DNA of 64,000 nt, from the NCBI RefSeq assembly GCF_035510375.1, contig NZ_DATKHG010000003.1; one strand, given 5' to 3'. The notes under the pieces were generated by a model. The model saw only the letters and a list, made by a program, of their open reading frames with translations, was not told the DNA's origin and did no database searches. Position numbers and translations under genes: made by a program. Below, piece after piece: positions 17,282-26,073 of this stretch (position 1 is its first letter; each line of letters opens with the position of its first letter). Source of the DNA: Paenibacillus_I sp035510375 (lineage in GTDB: Bacteria > Bacillota > Bacilli > Paenibacillales > Paenibacillaceae).

Positions 17282-17872
17282 TTAGCCGCGTTGAATCGGA
17301 TGCTCCAACTCAACATGGCCCATCAGGCTCTCGACCGCTTCGCCGTCGACGAGTATGTCGAGCGCCTTGACCTCATCGAATTGGAAAGCCGTGCGCGTGA
17401 TCGCTTCGAGCGCCAGCGCCTCGCCCGGCGCGCCTAGCCTCGCTTCGTCCGGAATCGACACGTCGACCGTAAGCACGCCCTCTTTCAGAACGGCATCTTT
17501 AAACTCTACGCCCTTCCAGAGCGACAGTTCTTTTTCGGTCTCCTTCTGCAAGGCCTCCAATGCCGCCTTGTAAACATTGCCGCCTTCTCCGACCGTCACT
17601 TCCGTTTGCTTCTCAATCAATTCGCCGAGCTCGGCATCCGTAACATAATAGCGAACCGTGATCGTCTCAGGCTCAGATTCCATTTCAGGCACCGTCTCCG
17701 TCTCAGGCGCGGCAGGCTTGTCCTCGGCCGCATTGCCGGCGGGCGCGCCTGCGGCTTGCGTGTCCGGTTCGGCCGGCGGGGAATTCCCGTCCGCTTGCCC
17801 GGAGCCTTTGCCGCAGGCGGCCAGCGCCGCAACTGCAAACAGCAACATCAGCAGCAGAAAAGCTTTTTTCAA
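17282..17872 (-). CDS. GerMN-domain lipoprotein
   Basis: A 196-residue exported lipoprotein: signal ending in lipobox 'ALAAC' at residues 16-20, a Pro/Glu/Thr-rich linker to about residue 70, then a GerMN domain with 'ITVRYYVTDAELGELI' and 'FKDAVLKEGVLTVDVS'. GerMN domains occur in GerM, which works in forespore assembly and germination, and in other wall-linked lipoproteins. It lies 14 bp after the amidase gene, so a role together with it in wall remodelling, perhaps in sporulation, is likely. It has one GerMN copy, whereas GerM itself has two, so it is not called gerM. Confidence 0.8.
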   Translation of the reverse strand: MKKAFLLLMLLFAVAALAACGKGSGQADGNSPPAEPDTQAAGAPAGNAAEDKPAAPETETVPEMESEPETITVRYYVTDAELGELIEKQTEVTVGEGGNVYKAALEALQKETEKELSLWKGVEFKDAVLKEGVLTVDVSIPDEARLGAPGEALALEAITRTAFQFDEVKALDILVDGEAVESLMGHVELEHPIQRG

Positions 17873-17886
17873 CGGATGATCCCCCT

Positions 17887-19437
17887 TTAATTAAGCTTCA
17901 ACTGTTCTTTAATGCCGGCTACGATTCCGGCTGCAATCCGGTCTTGCACCGATTCGGTGAACAGCGCCTTCGCATCGCGCGAATTGGACAAATATCCCGC
18001 TTCCAGCAGAACGGCAGGCATCGTCGTCTTGCGGATGACCAGGAAGCCGGCCTGGCGAACGTTGCGGTCCGGCAGGCCGGTTGCCTGCACCAGATTTTTA
18101 TGCATCACGTCTGCGAACGCCTTGCTGTCCGCCCGGTTGTAATACGTCTCGGTACCGGTAGCATTCGAGGTATACCGGTTGGCGTGTATGGAAATGAATA
18201 AGTCCGCTTGCAGCTCGTTGGGCAATTTCGCGCGATCGTTCAGCTCGATGAACACGTCGGTGCTGCGCGTCAAATACGGCCTGATTCTCTGCTCGTTCTC
18301 CAGAAGCTTCTGCACCTTGAGGGCGACCGACAGGTTGAACTGCTTCTCCCATTGGCCGGTGACCGACGGAGCGCCCGGATCTTTCCCTCCGTGTCCCGCA
18401 TCGATGACGACCTTGTAAATCTTGTTGCCGTTCGCATCGGTGTCGACAGGCAGGCCCGGCAAACCCGGCAGAGGCGGCGTCGGCATATCGCCGCTCATGA
18501 CAACGTCGATGTAGTATTGTCCGTCCGAGCCCGAAACGGCGTATTCCGTTTGCATCGCCAGATCAAGGACGATCCGCACGGTCGACGGCTTGTCCGAATA
18601 ATAGGAATAGCGGACCTTCTGAAGCGCAAGCGTATCGACGATGATCTCGCCCTGCGCGAGCCCTTGCGCTTTCAGCTCGGCCGACATTTCAGGCGAAAGG
18701 GCGGCGTTCGGAATGTCGATGACCAGCTTCGTTCCGGACCAGAACGGCTCGTTCGGCGTCAGCTGTCCCTCATAGTCGACCGTGATGCGGCCCGCTCCGT
18801 CGAACGAGAACCCCTTCACGGCAGCCAGCGCGTCGTCCGGGAACTCCGGTTCGACTGCAGGCCCGGCAGGCTCTTCCGCCGGAGCATTCGGCTCGGCAAC
18901 CGGTTCAGGCGGATTCGTTACAGGCACCGCCTCGATCGGCGTATCGCCTCCGGCCGCAGGAGGAACCGCCGGCGCTCCGCCGCCGTTGTCCGCCGGTATC
19001 CCTGTATCCGCATTGCCGAATAAATGAACGGATCTGGTAGGCTTGTCCCAGAAGACATCAAGGCCGAGGTTCTCCCCTACGAAACGCAGCGGCACATAAG
19101 TCGTGCCTTTATCGGCCAATGCGGGGACGTCAAGCTTCATATGCGAGCCGTTGACCACCGCTCGCGAATCGTTAACGGTCAACAAAATTTCGGTATCGCT
19201 GTTATTGATCGAGACCTGTTTCGATTTCTTGTCCCATTTCACGTCGTATCCGAGCTGTTCGGCGACAAGACGCAGCGGAACCAAAGTGAATTGATTGACG
19301 ACTCGCGGTTGGGCTTCCGACTGGACGACCTTGCCGTTGAGATACAGCTTCGGAACGACCGGGGCCGCTTGACCTTCTCCCGGCAGGAGCATATAAGCGA
19401 ACGACATCAACAGCATCAGCGTAAAAAACTTCTTCAT
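17887..19437 (-). CDS. N-acetylmuramoyl-L-alanine amidase (Amidase_3) with stalk and AMIN-like domains
   Basis: A 516-residue cell-wall hydrolase that cuts the bond between muramic acid and L-alanine. Order: signal peptide (1-24); copper-amine-oxidase-N-like stalk domain (about 28-140, 'LVPLRLVAEQLGYDVKWD' and 'YVPLRFVGENLGLDVFW'); Pro/Glu-rich linker; AMIN-like domain (about 210-310); zinc amidase domain (about 340-513). Zinc ligands are His in 'DAGHGG', Glu in 'WEKQFNLS' and His in 'SIHAN'; the catalytic Glu is in 'LLEAGYLSN'. The ATG follows GAGGTGA. It is the first gene of the amidase-GerMN-SLH operon. The 19438-19650 stretch upstream is AT-rich and probably holds its promoter, but I could not fix one. 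Confidence 0.92.
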   Translation of the reverse strand: MKKFFTLMLLMSFAYMLLPGEGQAAPVVPKLYLNGKVVQSEAQPRVVNQFTLVPLRLVAEQLGYDVKWDKKSKQVSINNSDTEILLTVNDSRAVVNGSHMKLDVPALADKGTTYVPLRFVGENLGLDVFWDKPTRSVHLFGNADTGIPADNGGGAPAVPPAAGGDTPIEAVPVTNPPEPVAEPNAPAEEPAGPAVEPEFPDDALAAVKGFSFDGAGRITVDYEGQLTPNEPFWSGTKLVIDIPNAALSPEMSAELKAQGLAQGEIIVDTLALQKVRYSYYSDKPSTVRIVLDLAMQTEYAVSGSDGQYYIDVVMSGDMPTPPLPGLPGLPVDTDANGNKIYKVVIDAGHGGKDPGAPSVTGQWEKQFNLSVALKVQKLLENEQRIRPYLTRSTDVFIELNDRAKLPNELQADLFISIHANRYTSNATGTETYYNRADSKAFADVMHKNLVQATGLPDRNVRQAGFLVIRKTTMPAVLLEAGYLSNSRDAKALFTESVQDRIAAGIVAGIKEQLKLN

Positions 19438-19650
19438 GCGTCACCTCAAACCTTTTTTGTTGCCCGCGGCGAATGTCCTCATTCGACGAATACAGACGCA
19501 TAGTTAGACGCGAAACGACAGAAAAAGTTGCGTTTGAAGGAAATTTAAGTAATTACCCGTAATAACGCGGTTTTAAACGCCGAAACGGCTTTATTTGAAA
19601 AAAATCGACATTTTTTTAATAACTTTAATCTTGCTCGATCGGACGCCATG

Positions 19651-19684
19651 AAAAAGGGCCACCCGGATCCATCCGGCTGACCCC
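19651..19684 (-). terminator. Rho-independent terminator after leuCD
   Basis: On the minus strand a 13-step stem with one mismatch, GGGTCA-CCGGAT paired with ATCCGG-TGGCCC around a GG loop, followed by TTTTT. It lies about 70 bp past the leuD stop. It is the main feature of the 19438-19754 gap; the remainder is AT-rich upstream sequence of the amidase operon and a short AAACCG/CGGTTT inverted repeat. Confidence 0.8.
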
Positions 19685-19754
19685 CTAAACACAAAACCGC
19701 CCCATCGATAGACGGAACGGTTTACGATAAAGACTGTGCGTTTAAAATCGCGAA

Positions 19755-20351
19755 TTAAACTTGCGCCGCGCGCTTCGCTTCATAGGCGGCGATTTTGTCC
19801 TCATGCTGGAGCGTCAAGCCGATATCGTCGAGGCCGAGCAGCAGGAACTGGCGGCGATGGTCGTCGAGCTCGAAAGCGATATGCAGGCCTTGGCCGTCGG
19901 CGATCGTCTTGTTCTCCAGATCGACGGTCAGCCGGTAGCCTTCATTGGCGGACGTTCGCTGGAACAGTTCCTCCACCTGCTCCTCGCTGAGCTTGATCGG
20001 CAGAATGCCGTTCTTGAAGCAGTTGTTGTAGAAAATGTCGGCGAACGACGGCGCGATGACGACCTTGAAGCCATAGTCGAGAATCGCCCACGGCGCATGC
20101 TCGCGGGACGAGCCGCAGCCGAAGTTCGCGCGGGAAATCAGAATCGACGCGCCCTGATAGCGGGGCTTGTTGGGCTCGAATTCCGGGTTCACGTTGCCCG
20201 CCTCGTCGAAGCGCCATTCGTAGAAAAGGAATTGGCCGAACCCGCTCCGCTCGATCCGCTTCAGAAATTGTTTCGGAATGATCGCGTCCGTGTCGACATT
20301 GACGCGGTCCACCGGCGCGACGATGCCGGTCAAGGTTTTAAATGATTCCAT
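19755..20351 (-). CDS. leuD: 3-isopropylmalate dehydratase small subunit
   Basis: A 198-residue swivel subunit of isopropylmalate isomerase, which interconverts 2- and 3-isopropylmalate in leucine synthesis. 'VNVDTDAIIPKQFLK' near the N-terminus and 'SRANFGCGSSREHAPW' are the family hallmarks; the latter is the substrate-binding loop. It starts 46 bp after leuC and is followed by a terminator. No leuA or leuB lies in the window, so leuCD stand as their own unit here. Confidence 0.96.
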   Translation of the reverse strand: MESFKTLTGIVAPVDRVNVDTDAIIPKQFLKRIERSGFGQFLFYEWRFDEAGNVNPEFEPNKPRYQGASILISRANFGCGSSREHAPWAILDYGFKVVIAPSFADIFYNNCFKNGILPIKLSEEQVEELFQRTSANEGYRLTVDLENKTIADGQGLHIAFELDDHRRQFLLLGLDDIGLTLQHEDKIAAYEAKRAAQV

Positions 20352-20397
20352 GGTGAAAGCTCCCCTCGTTATCCTCTTTATCGAATGCCGGTCGGTT

Positions 20398-21813
20398 TCA
20401 GTTCATGACCTCGGATTTGAATTTCCAGTCGCGCACGTCCGTAAAATGTCCCATGACGGCTGCGGCCGCGGCCATCGCCGGCGAAACCAGGTGCGTGCGT
20501 CCGCCGCGGCCCTGACGGCCCTCGAAGTTGCGGTTGGACGTCGATGCGCAGCGCTGTCCCGGCTGCAGAACGTCCGGATTCATCGCCAGACACATCGAGC
20601 AGCCCGCTTCGCGCCATTCGAAGCCCGCTTCGATAAACACCTTGTCAAGTCCTTCCTTCTCCGCCTGCAGCTTAACGCGGCCGGAGCCCGGCACAACGAT
20701 CGCCGTAACGCGTTCGTTTACCTTATAGCCTTTGGCCACTTCCGCCGCGGCGCGCAGGTCTTCGATGCGGCCGTTCGTGCAGGAGCCGATAAACACGTAG
20801 TCGATCGGAATCCGGCTCATCGGCGTGCCCGGCGTCAGCGCCATATATTCCAGCGCTTTCTCGGCGGCTTTGCGCTCGTTCTCCGTAGCAAAGCTCTTCG
20901 GATCCGGAACGGCGGACGTGATGTCCGTGCCCATGCCCGGGCTCGTTCCCCAGGTGACTTGCGGGATCAGCAAGTCGACGTCGAACTCGACGACTTTGTC
21001 GTAGGGGGCTCCCTCATCCGTCGTCAATTGCTTCCACTGCTCAACGGCTTGGTCGAAATCCTTCGGCGCGTATTCACGGCCGCGCAGGTACTCGAACGTC
21101 GTTTCGTCCGGCGCGATCAGGCCGGCGCGGGCGCCCGCTTCGATCGACATGTTGCACACGGTCATCCGCTCTTCCATCGTCAGGCTGCGGATCGCTTCGC
21201 CCGTATACTCCAGCACGTAGCCGGTCGCAAAGTCGGTGCCGTATTTCGCGATGACGCCCAGGATCAGGTCCTTCGCCGTTACGCCGGGCTTGCGCTTGCC
21301 GACGAAGCGGACTTCCATCGTCTTCGCCTTGGACTGCTGCAGGCATTGCGTCGCGAGCACGTGCTCCACTTCGCTGGTGCCGATGCCGAACGCCAGCGCG
21401 CCGAACGCGCCGTGCGTCGAGGTGTGGCTGTCGCCGCAGACGATCGTTTTGCCCGGATGCGTCAGGCCGATCTCGGGACCCATGACGTGCACGACGCCCT
21501 GGTCGATGTTGTGCAGGTCGAACAGCTTGACGCCGAAGTCTTCGCAGTTTTTCGTCAGCGTGTCGATCTGCTGCTTGGAGATCGGGTCGGAGATGTTGAA
21601 GCGGTCCTTCGTCGGCACGTTGTGGTCCATCGTCGCGAACGTCAATTCCGGACGGCGCACCTTGCGGCCCGACAAGCGGAGCCCTTCGAAAGCCTGCGGC
21701 GACGTTACCTCGTGCACCAGATGGAGGTCGATGTACAGAATGCTCGGCTTGCCCGGCTCCGAATGGATGACATGATTGTCCCAAATCTTCTCAAACATTG
21801 TTCTTTTCGCCAT
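20398..21813 (-). CDS. leuC: 3-isopropylmalate dehydratase large subunit
   Basis: A 471-residue aconitase-family subunit carrying the 4Fe-4S cluster. Cluster cysteines lie in 'FIGSCTNGR' and 'GCSMCLAMNP'. The substrate-channel phrases 'CGDSHTSTHGAFG' and 'DLHLVHEVTSPQAF' are intact. The ATG follows GGGGTGAAAC. A promoter at 21874-21903 and a LysR-type dyad just upstream of its -35 point to activation by the divergently transcribed LysR regulator. Confidence 0.96.
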   Translation of the reverse strand: MAKRTMFEKIWDNHVIHSEPGKPSILYIDLHLVHEVTSPQAFEGLRLSGRKVRRPELTFATMDHNVPTKDRFNISDPISKQQIDTLTKNCEDFGVKLFDLHNIDQGVVHVMGPEIGLTHPGKTIVCGDSHTSTHGAFGALAFGIGTSEVEHVLATQCLQQSKAKTMEVRFVGKRKPGVTAKDLILGVIAKYGTDFATGYVLEYTGEAIRSLTMEERMTVCNMSIEAGARAGLIAPDETTFEYLRGREYAPKDFDQAVEQWKQLTTDEGAPYDKVVEFDVDLLIPQVTWGTSPGMGTDITSAVPDPKSFATENERKAAEKALEYMALTPGTPMSRIPIDYVFIGSCTNGRIEDLRAAAEVAKGYKVNERVTAIVVPGSGRVKLQAEKEGLDKVFIEAGFEWREAGCSMCLAMNPDVLQPGQRCASTSNRNFEGRQGRGGRTHLVSPAMAAAAAVMGHFTDVRDWKFKSEVMN

Positions 21814-21873
21814 AATGTTTCACCCCATGAATGTCGTCATCAGGGAATCCGTCCCCTGTCGATCGTTGCTATC

Positions 21874-21903
21874 ATATTAACATGTTCTTAATCATTGATC
21901 TAA
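21874..21903 (-). promoter_or_regulatory. Promoter of leuCD
   Basis: On the minus strand TTAGAT (21903-21898), an 18-bp spacer and TAATAT (21879-21874). The weak -35 and long spacer suit a promoter that needs an activator. The predicted start lies about 55 bases before the leuC ATG. Confidence 0.5.
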
Positions 21904-21909
21904 GATATA

Positions 21910-21932
21910 ATATCTATAACCGTGATAGGTAT
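21910..21932. promoter_or_regulatory. LysR-type operator (T-N11-A dyad) between leuC and lysR
   Basis: ATATCTAT and ATAGGTAT are separated by seven bases and form an inverted repeat with one mismatch; the core TAT-N7-ATA is the T-N11-A motif bound by LysR-family dimers. A second perfect palindrome, AGATAT-A-ATATCT (21903-21915), overlaps it. The dyad centre is about 54 bases upstream of the predicted leuCD start, the usual place for LysR activation. On the plus strand a TATAAT at 21966-21971 may be the -10 of the lysR gene, without a good -35. Confidence 0.6.
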
Positions 21933-22123
21933 GGGCTATGATGCTCCCTCGCAGCTTGGTGTGGGTATAATCCGCGAAAGCCGTGTTACAACCGACTGTT
22001 CGGGGGGCGCTTCCGCTTTTGGAGTGCGCTCGCAGACGTTTAATGCTGGATTCCGGCGTTATCCCGGGCCACCGGCTGCTCACCCCACCGCCAACATACA
22101 CCCCATGAGGAGGCATACCGACA

Positions 22124-23059
22124 ATGGAATTGCGCCAGCTGCAGTACGTCGTGCAAATCGCGGCGGAGAAAAACTTTTCGCGCGCGGCGGAGAAGCTTCA
22201 TATTGCACAGCCCTCCTTGAGCCAGCAGCTGTCGAAGCTGGAGAAGGAAATCGGCGTCCTGCTGTTCCGACGGACAACGAACAACGTCGAGCTGACCCAT
22301 GCGGGAGCCGCGTTCGTCGCAAAGGCCGAATCGATCCTCGACGCCGTCGAGCAGCTGCGCCAGGAGATGGACGACCTCGCCCATATGCGAAAAGGACGCC
22401 TTGTCGTCGGCTGCCTGCCGATCACCGGTTCTCATATCCTGCCGCGGGTGCTGCCGGAATTCGGCAAACGCTACCCCGAGATCGAGGTCGTTCTCGTAGA
22501 GGACACATCGTCCAAGCTTGAGCAGCTGACGGCAGCCGGCCAGACCGACCTGTCGATTCTGTCGCTCCCGCTGAACGATCCTTCGCTCGCCTGGGAGCCG
22601 CTGATCGAGGAGGAGATCAGGCTGGCCGTCCCCCCGCTGCACCGGCTGGCACAGGAAGCAGCCCGCTATGAGCGGCAAGGCGTGCCCGTGGCCGGACTGG
22701 CGCGCGAGCCTTTCATCGTGCTCAAGAAAGGGCAGGGCTTCCGCCAAATCGCGCTCAACCTGTGCGCCGCCGCCGGCTTCGAGCCGCGCATCGTGTTCGA
22801 GAGCAGCAACATCGAAACGGTTCAATCGCTCGTCGCCGCGGGCATGGGGCTCGCGTTCGTGCCGCACATGATCGCGCGCGCCAAATGGAGCGATCAATCG
22901 CCAGTGTACCTGCCGCTCGAATCCGCCCCTTCGCGCACCCTCGTGATCGCCACCCGCAAAGGCCGCTATCTCTCCAAAGCGTCGGACGCGTTCATCCAGA
23001 CCCTCAAACAAACGGTCGCAGCCCCGCCAGACGCGGTGAACGAAAAAAAGGAGTCGTAA
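22124..23059 (+). CDS. LysR-family transcriptional regulator
   Basis: A 311-residue regulator with an N-terminal winged helix ('AAEKLHIAQPSLSQQLSKLE', residues about 21-40) and a periplasmic-binding-protein-like effector domain. The first 20 residues 'MELRQLQYVVQIAAEKNFSR' are typical of CynR/CysL-type members. The ATG follows GAGGAGG at 10 bases. It is divergent from leuCD with a shared 310-bp control region that holds a T-N11-A dyad, so it probably controls leuCD and itself. The effector is unknown; a leucine-pathway intermediate is a guess from context. Confidence 0.9.
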   Translation: MELRQLQYVVQIAAEKNFSRAAEKLHIAQPSLSQQLSKLEKEIGVLLFRRTTNNVELTHAGAAFVAKAESILDAVEQLRQEMDDLAHMRKGRLVVGCLPITGSHILPRVLPEFGKRYPEIEVVLVEDTSSKLEQLTAAGQTDLSILSLPLNDPSLAWEPLIEEEIRLAVPPLHRLAQEAARYERQGVPVAGLAREPFIVLKKGQGFRQIALNLCAAAGFEPRIVFESSNIETVQSLVAAGMGLAFVPHMIARAKWSDQSPVYLPLESAPSRTLVIATRKGRYLSKASDAFIQTLKQTVAAPPDAVNEKKES

Positions 23060-23370
23060 CCGACGGCTCAAGGCAGCGTAAACGGCAGCCTCTTTACCGC
23101 GCAAAGGCTGCCGGACTGTCGGGAATCGATCGTTGTCCCAAGGTTGATACGAACTTCGATCGACTGTCTAGGGGGACGAAACGTCCTTATTGGTTTATAT
23201 TGCGAAAACGCGCGATGAGATCGGCCGCATTCTCCTCTGAACGGTCATCCTTGCTTCATTGGCTGGAGAGAATCCAACATAGCGGAGAGAAGAGGACTTC
23301 AGCTTGATTTGTGTTTGGATGAAACCCAGCAGGGTTGTCCGGAGCGTGGACCTCAGCCGACGCAAAACCT
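23060..23370. other. Intergenic stretch between convergent lysR and mtnU, no gene seen
   Basis: Holds a GGCAGCC/GGCTGCC inverted repeat near 23085-23112 and a short AACCC/GGGTT hairpin at 23323-23336. Neither has a U-run, so both are doubtful as terminators. A few short frames exist but none has a ribosome binding site or recognisable product. Confidence 0.5.
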
Positions 23371-24180
23371 TTACTTGCCGAAATCGTACAAGGCAGGCCT
23401 TCGGTCCTCGAACACCGGTATCCTTCCCCGCACTTCGTCGACGAGCGACAGGTCGATATCGGCCGTCAGCACCGTCTCCTCCCCGCCGGCCTCTGCGATC
23501 ACTTCGCCCCACGGATCGATCACCATCGAATGCCCGAAAAACGACGTCGACCCGCTGACGCCGGTCCGGTTGCACGCGATGACGTACATCTGGTTCTCGA
23601 TGGCGCGCGCCGTCAGCAGCGTCCGCCAGTGATGAAGCCGCGGATTCGGCCATTCCGCCGGCACGATCAGCAGCTTCGCGCCTTGCAAGGCCAGCGTGCG
23701 CGCCAGCTCGGGAAAGCGGATATCGTAGCAGATCATCAGGCCGGCCGGCTCGCCGTCCAGCGTCGTCCGCCCGATTTTGCCGCCGGGCTGCAAATGCTTC
23801 TCCTCGTCCATCAACCGAAACAAATGAATTTTGTCGTAATCGCCGGCCTCGTCCCCGCTTCGGTCGAACACGCGGATCGTGTTGAATACGCCGGCGTCCC
23901 GCTTTTCCGCGATCGAGCCCGCCACAATATTCACAGCGTGCCTGCGGCTGAATTCCGCCATCATCGCCCGTGTCCGCTCGCCCTCTTCGTCGGCGATATC
24001 GCCGATCACGTCGAGCGCGTAGCCTGTGTTCCACATTTCCGGAAACACGATCACATCGGGCTTCGCCCCTCCGTTTACCGCCGCCTGAAGCATTCCCTCC
24101 AGCTTGCTGAAATTGACTTCCGGCCGCCCGGCCTCTATATGCATCTGCAGGAGCGCGACCCGCATCGATTTGGATGGCAT
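23371..24180 (-). CDS. mtnU: Carbon-nitrogen hydrolase, probable omega-amidase of methionine salvage
   Basis: A 269-residue nitrilase-superfamily amidase with the full Glu-Lys-Cys triad: Glu in 'VIVFPEMWNTGY', Lys in 'DYDKIHLFR', Cys in 'LMICYDIRFPE'. In B. subtilis MtnU (YkrU) sits beside the aminotransferase MtnE; here mtnE lies 650 bp away, divergently. Such amidases hydrolyse alpha-ketoglutaramate, the by-product of glutamine transamination, and so pull the last step of methionine salvage. The ATG follows GGAGGTTAACAGC. The assignment rests on the family plus the neighbour. Confidence 0.85.
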   Translation of the reverse strand: MPSKSMRVALLQMHIEAGRPEVNFSKLEGMLQAAVNGGAKPDVIVFPEMWNTGYALDVIGDIADEEGERTRAMMAEFSRRHAVNIVAGSIAEKRDAGVFNTIRVFDRSGDEAGDYDKIHLFRLMDEEKHLQPGGKIGRTTLDGEPAGLMICYDIRFPELARTLALQGAKLLIVPAEWPNPRLHHWRTLLTARAIENQMYVIACNRTGVSGSTSFFGHSMVIDPWGEVIAEAGGEETVLTADIDLSLVDEVRGRIPVFEDRRPALYDFGK

Positions 24181-24217
24181 GCTGTTAACCTCCGGTCCGT
24201 CGAACGGTTTTTTCTTA

Positions 24218-24245
24218 TTCTTACCCTGTCATGGCAAACTGTCAA
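24218..24245 (-). promoter_or_regulatory. SigA-type promoter of mtnU
   Basis: On the minus strand a consensus TTGACA (24245-24240), a 16-bp spacer and TAAGAA (24223-24218). It lies about 40 bp before the mtnU ATG. No SAM riboswitch is seen between promoter and gene. Confidence 0.6.
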
Positions 24246-24307
24246 GATGGGAACCCTACGATGGAAACGATATGTGCCTTCGGGCACGGAAGGAGCTGGA
24301 ACCAGCG

Positions 24308-24751
24308 ATGATCCATCGATTGAAACACAGGCTCGTCCCCGTCCTGCTGACGGTCGCCGCCGTCCTCTTATGGGCGGAGCCGGCTGTCTCGGCCCCCGAG
24401 CCGATGGTAAAACCGGTGCAGGTGTTTGACGTAAAAGCGGGCAAGGTGGTCAAAACGATCCCGAACGACGCGGAATATCAGCGGTTTGCCGTGGAATGGC
24501 TGCGGTCGGTGACCGGCCTGTCGCCGCAGCTGAAGCCGCACGAAAAATGCGGGTTCGTCTACCGTGTGCCGCTGTCTCGTCCGATCAGGACGCATGCGGG
24601 CGCTCTGACGTTCGAGGTCGACGACGTTTTCCTGTTCCATTGCGAGCAATACGAACCGGTGCTGCTTGTGTTCGACGCGGAGCGCCGGCCTTATCTGCTC
24701 ACTTTCAAAGCCGACCTGAAGCCTTTTCTGCGGAAAATCGCGGCGCCCTGA
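24308..24751 (+). CDS. Small secreted protein of unknown function
   Basis: A 147-residue protein with a signal peptide (residues 1-28, cleavage after 'AVSA'). The mature part has 'VFDVKAGKVVKTIPND', a Cys pair ('HEKCGFVYRV' and 'FHCEQYEP') that could form a disulfide, and a beta-rich C-terminal half. The ATG at 24308-24310 follows GGAAGGAG at 12 bases; the frame is open 200 bp further upstream but overlaps the mtnU promoter. I do not recognise the family. It is 85 bp upstream of mtnE on the same strand. Confidence 0.7.
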   Translation: MIHRLKHRLVPVLLTVAAVLLWAEPAVSAPEPMVKPVQVFDVKAGKVVKTIPNDAEYQRFAVEWLRSVTGLSPQLKPHEKCGFVYRVPLSRPIRTHAGALTFEVDDVFLFHCEQYEPVLLVFDAERRPYLLTFKADLKPFLRKIAAP

Positions 24752-24836
24752 CGATCCCGTCCCAGGCTCGACAGTCCCCTCCGTACATGCTACATTAGGT
24801 CTATTATGTTATGTGCAGATACGGAGTGAGGTCCTA

Positions 24837-26045
24837 ATGGAAACGACAAATACAACCCATACCGGCGCCGGCATCGCCATCGAGCCTGCGGAGCGCATAA
24901 AGGCGCTGCCGACGCAATTTTTCGCCAAGCTTGTCGCCAAAGCGAACGCCCAGGCGGCCAAAGGCCGCGACGTCATCAATCTCGGCCAGGGCAACCCCGA
25001 CAGGCCGACGCCGCCGCATATCGTCGCCAGGCTCCAGGAAGCGGCGGCCGACCCGCTTTACCATAAATATCCGCCGTTCAGCGGCTTCGCTTTTCTGAAG
25101 GAAGCGGTCGCCGAGCGCTACCGGCTCGATTACGGCGTCCGGCTCGACCCGCAGACGGAGGTCGCCATCCTGTTCGGCGGCAAGACGGGGCTTGTCGAGA
25201 TCAGCCAATGTCTGCTCAATCCGGGAGACGTCTGCCTCGTGCCCGATCCGGGCTACCCGGATTACTGGTCGGGCGTCTCCCTCGCAGGCGCCTCGATGTC
25301 GTTCATGCCGCTAACTGCGGCGAACGGCTTTCTGCCCGACTACGCCCGGATTCCGGCGGAGACGGCCGACAAGGCCAAGCTGATGTTCCTCAACTATCCG
25401 AACAATCCGACCGGCGCCGTGGCCGATTCCCGTTTCTATGAGGAGACGGTGCGGTTTGCGCGCCGCCGCAATGTGGCCGTGGCCAGCGACTTCGCTTACG
25501 GCGCGATCGGCTTCGATGGGAAACGGCCGGTCAGCTTCCTGGAAACGCCGTGCGCGAAGGAGGTCGGCGTCGAATTCTACACGCTGTCGAAAAGCTACAA
25601 TATGGCCGGCTGGCGCGTCGGCTTTGCGCTCGGCAACGCCCGGATCGTGTCGTTGATCAATCTGATTCAGGACCATTATTACTGCAGCCTGTTCGGCGGC
25701 ATCCAGGAAGCGGCCGCGCTCGCTTTGACCGGTCCGCAGGACAGCGTGCGCGAGCTTAATGCGGTGTACGGACGCCGCAGGGACGCGCTTTTTGCAGCGC
25801 TGGACGAAATCGGCTGGCAGGCGGACAAGCCGGGCGGCTCGTTTTTCTGCTGGCTTCCCGTGCCCGCGGGGCATACGTCCGAATCGTTCGCGGATCTGCT
25901 GCTCGAGCGCGCGGACGTCGTGCTGGCGCCCGGGGTCGGCTTCGGCGCGAACGGCGAAGGCTATGTGCGTCTCGGGCTGCTCGCCGATGAAGTGCGGCTG
26001 CGCGAAGCCGTGACGCGGATCGGCCGGCTCGGGCTATTCGGCTGA
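24837..26045 (+). CDS. mtnE: Methionine aminotransferase of the methionine salvage pathway
   Basis: A 402-residue class I PLP aminotransferase. 'INLGQGNPDRPTPPHIV', 'LNYPNNPTGAV', 'DFAYGAIGFDGKRPVSFLE' and the PLP-lysine phrase 'LSKSYNMAGWRVGF' read very close to B. subtilis MtnE (YkrV). MtnE turns 4-methylthio-2-oxobutyrate into methionine with glutamine as preferred amino donor. mtnU upstream and mtnWXB downstream support the call. The ATG at 24837 has GGAG 11 bases before it; an in-frame GTG eight codons upstream overlaps that site. Other alpha-aminotransferases (PatA-type) are the alternative. Confidence 0.87.
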   Translation: METTNTTHTGAGIAIEPAERIKALPTQFFAKLVAKANAQAAKGRDVINLGQGNPDRPTPPHIVARLQEAAADPLYHKYPPFSGFAFLKEAVAERYRLDYGVRLDPQTEVAILFGGKTGLVEISQCLLNPGDVCLVPDPGYPDYWSGVSLAGASMSFMPLTAANGFLPDYARIPAETADKAKLMFLNYPNNPTGAVADSRFYEETVRFARRRNVAVASDFAYGAIGFDGKRPVSFLETPCAKEVGVEFYTLSKSYNMAGWRVGFALGNARIVSLINLIQDHYYCSLFGGIQEAAALALTGPQDSVRELNAVYGRRRDALFAALDEIGWQADKPGGSFFCWLPVPAGHTSESFADLLLERADVVLAPGVGFGANGEGYVRLGLLADEVRLREAVTRIGRLGLFG

Positions 26046-26073
26046 GGGTTGACCGGCCGGGGACCTGCGTCGC

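Noticed and set aside
20278..21891. Plus-strand frame of 537 codons opposite leuC
   Set aside because: Shadow of leuC in high-GC DNA; Arg-rich, no ribosome binding site, no domain.
23085..23112. Terminator after lysR
   Set aside because: GGCAGCC/GGCTGCC pairs but the loop is long and no U-run follows.
24752..24836. SAM riboswitch before mtnE
   Set aside because: The 85-bp gap is too short and lacks the conserved SAM-I core; a promoter or read-through is more likely.
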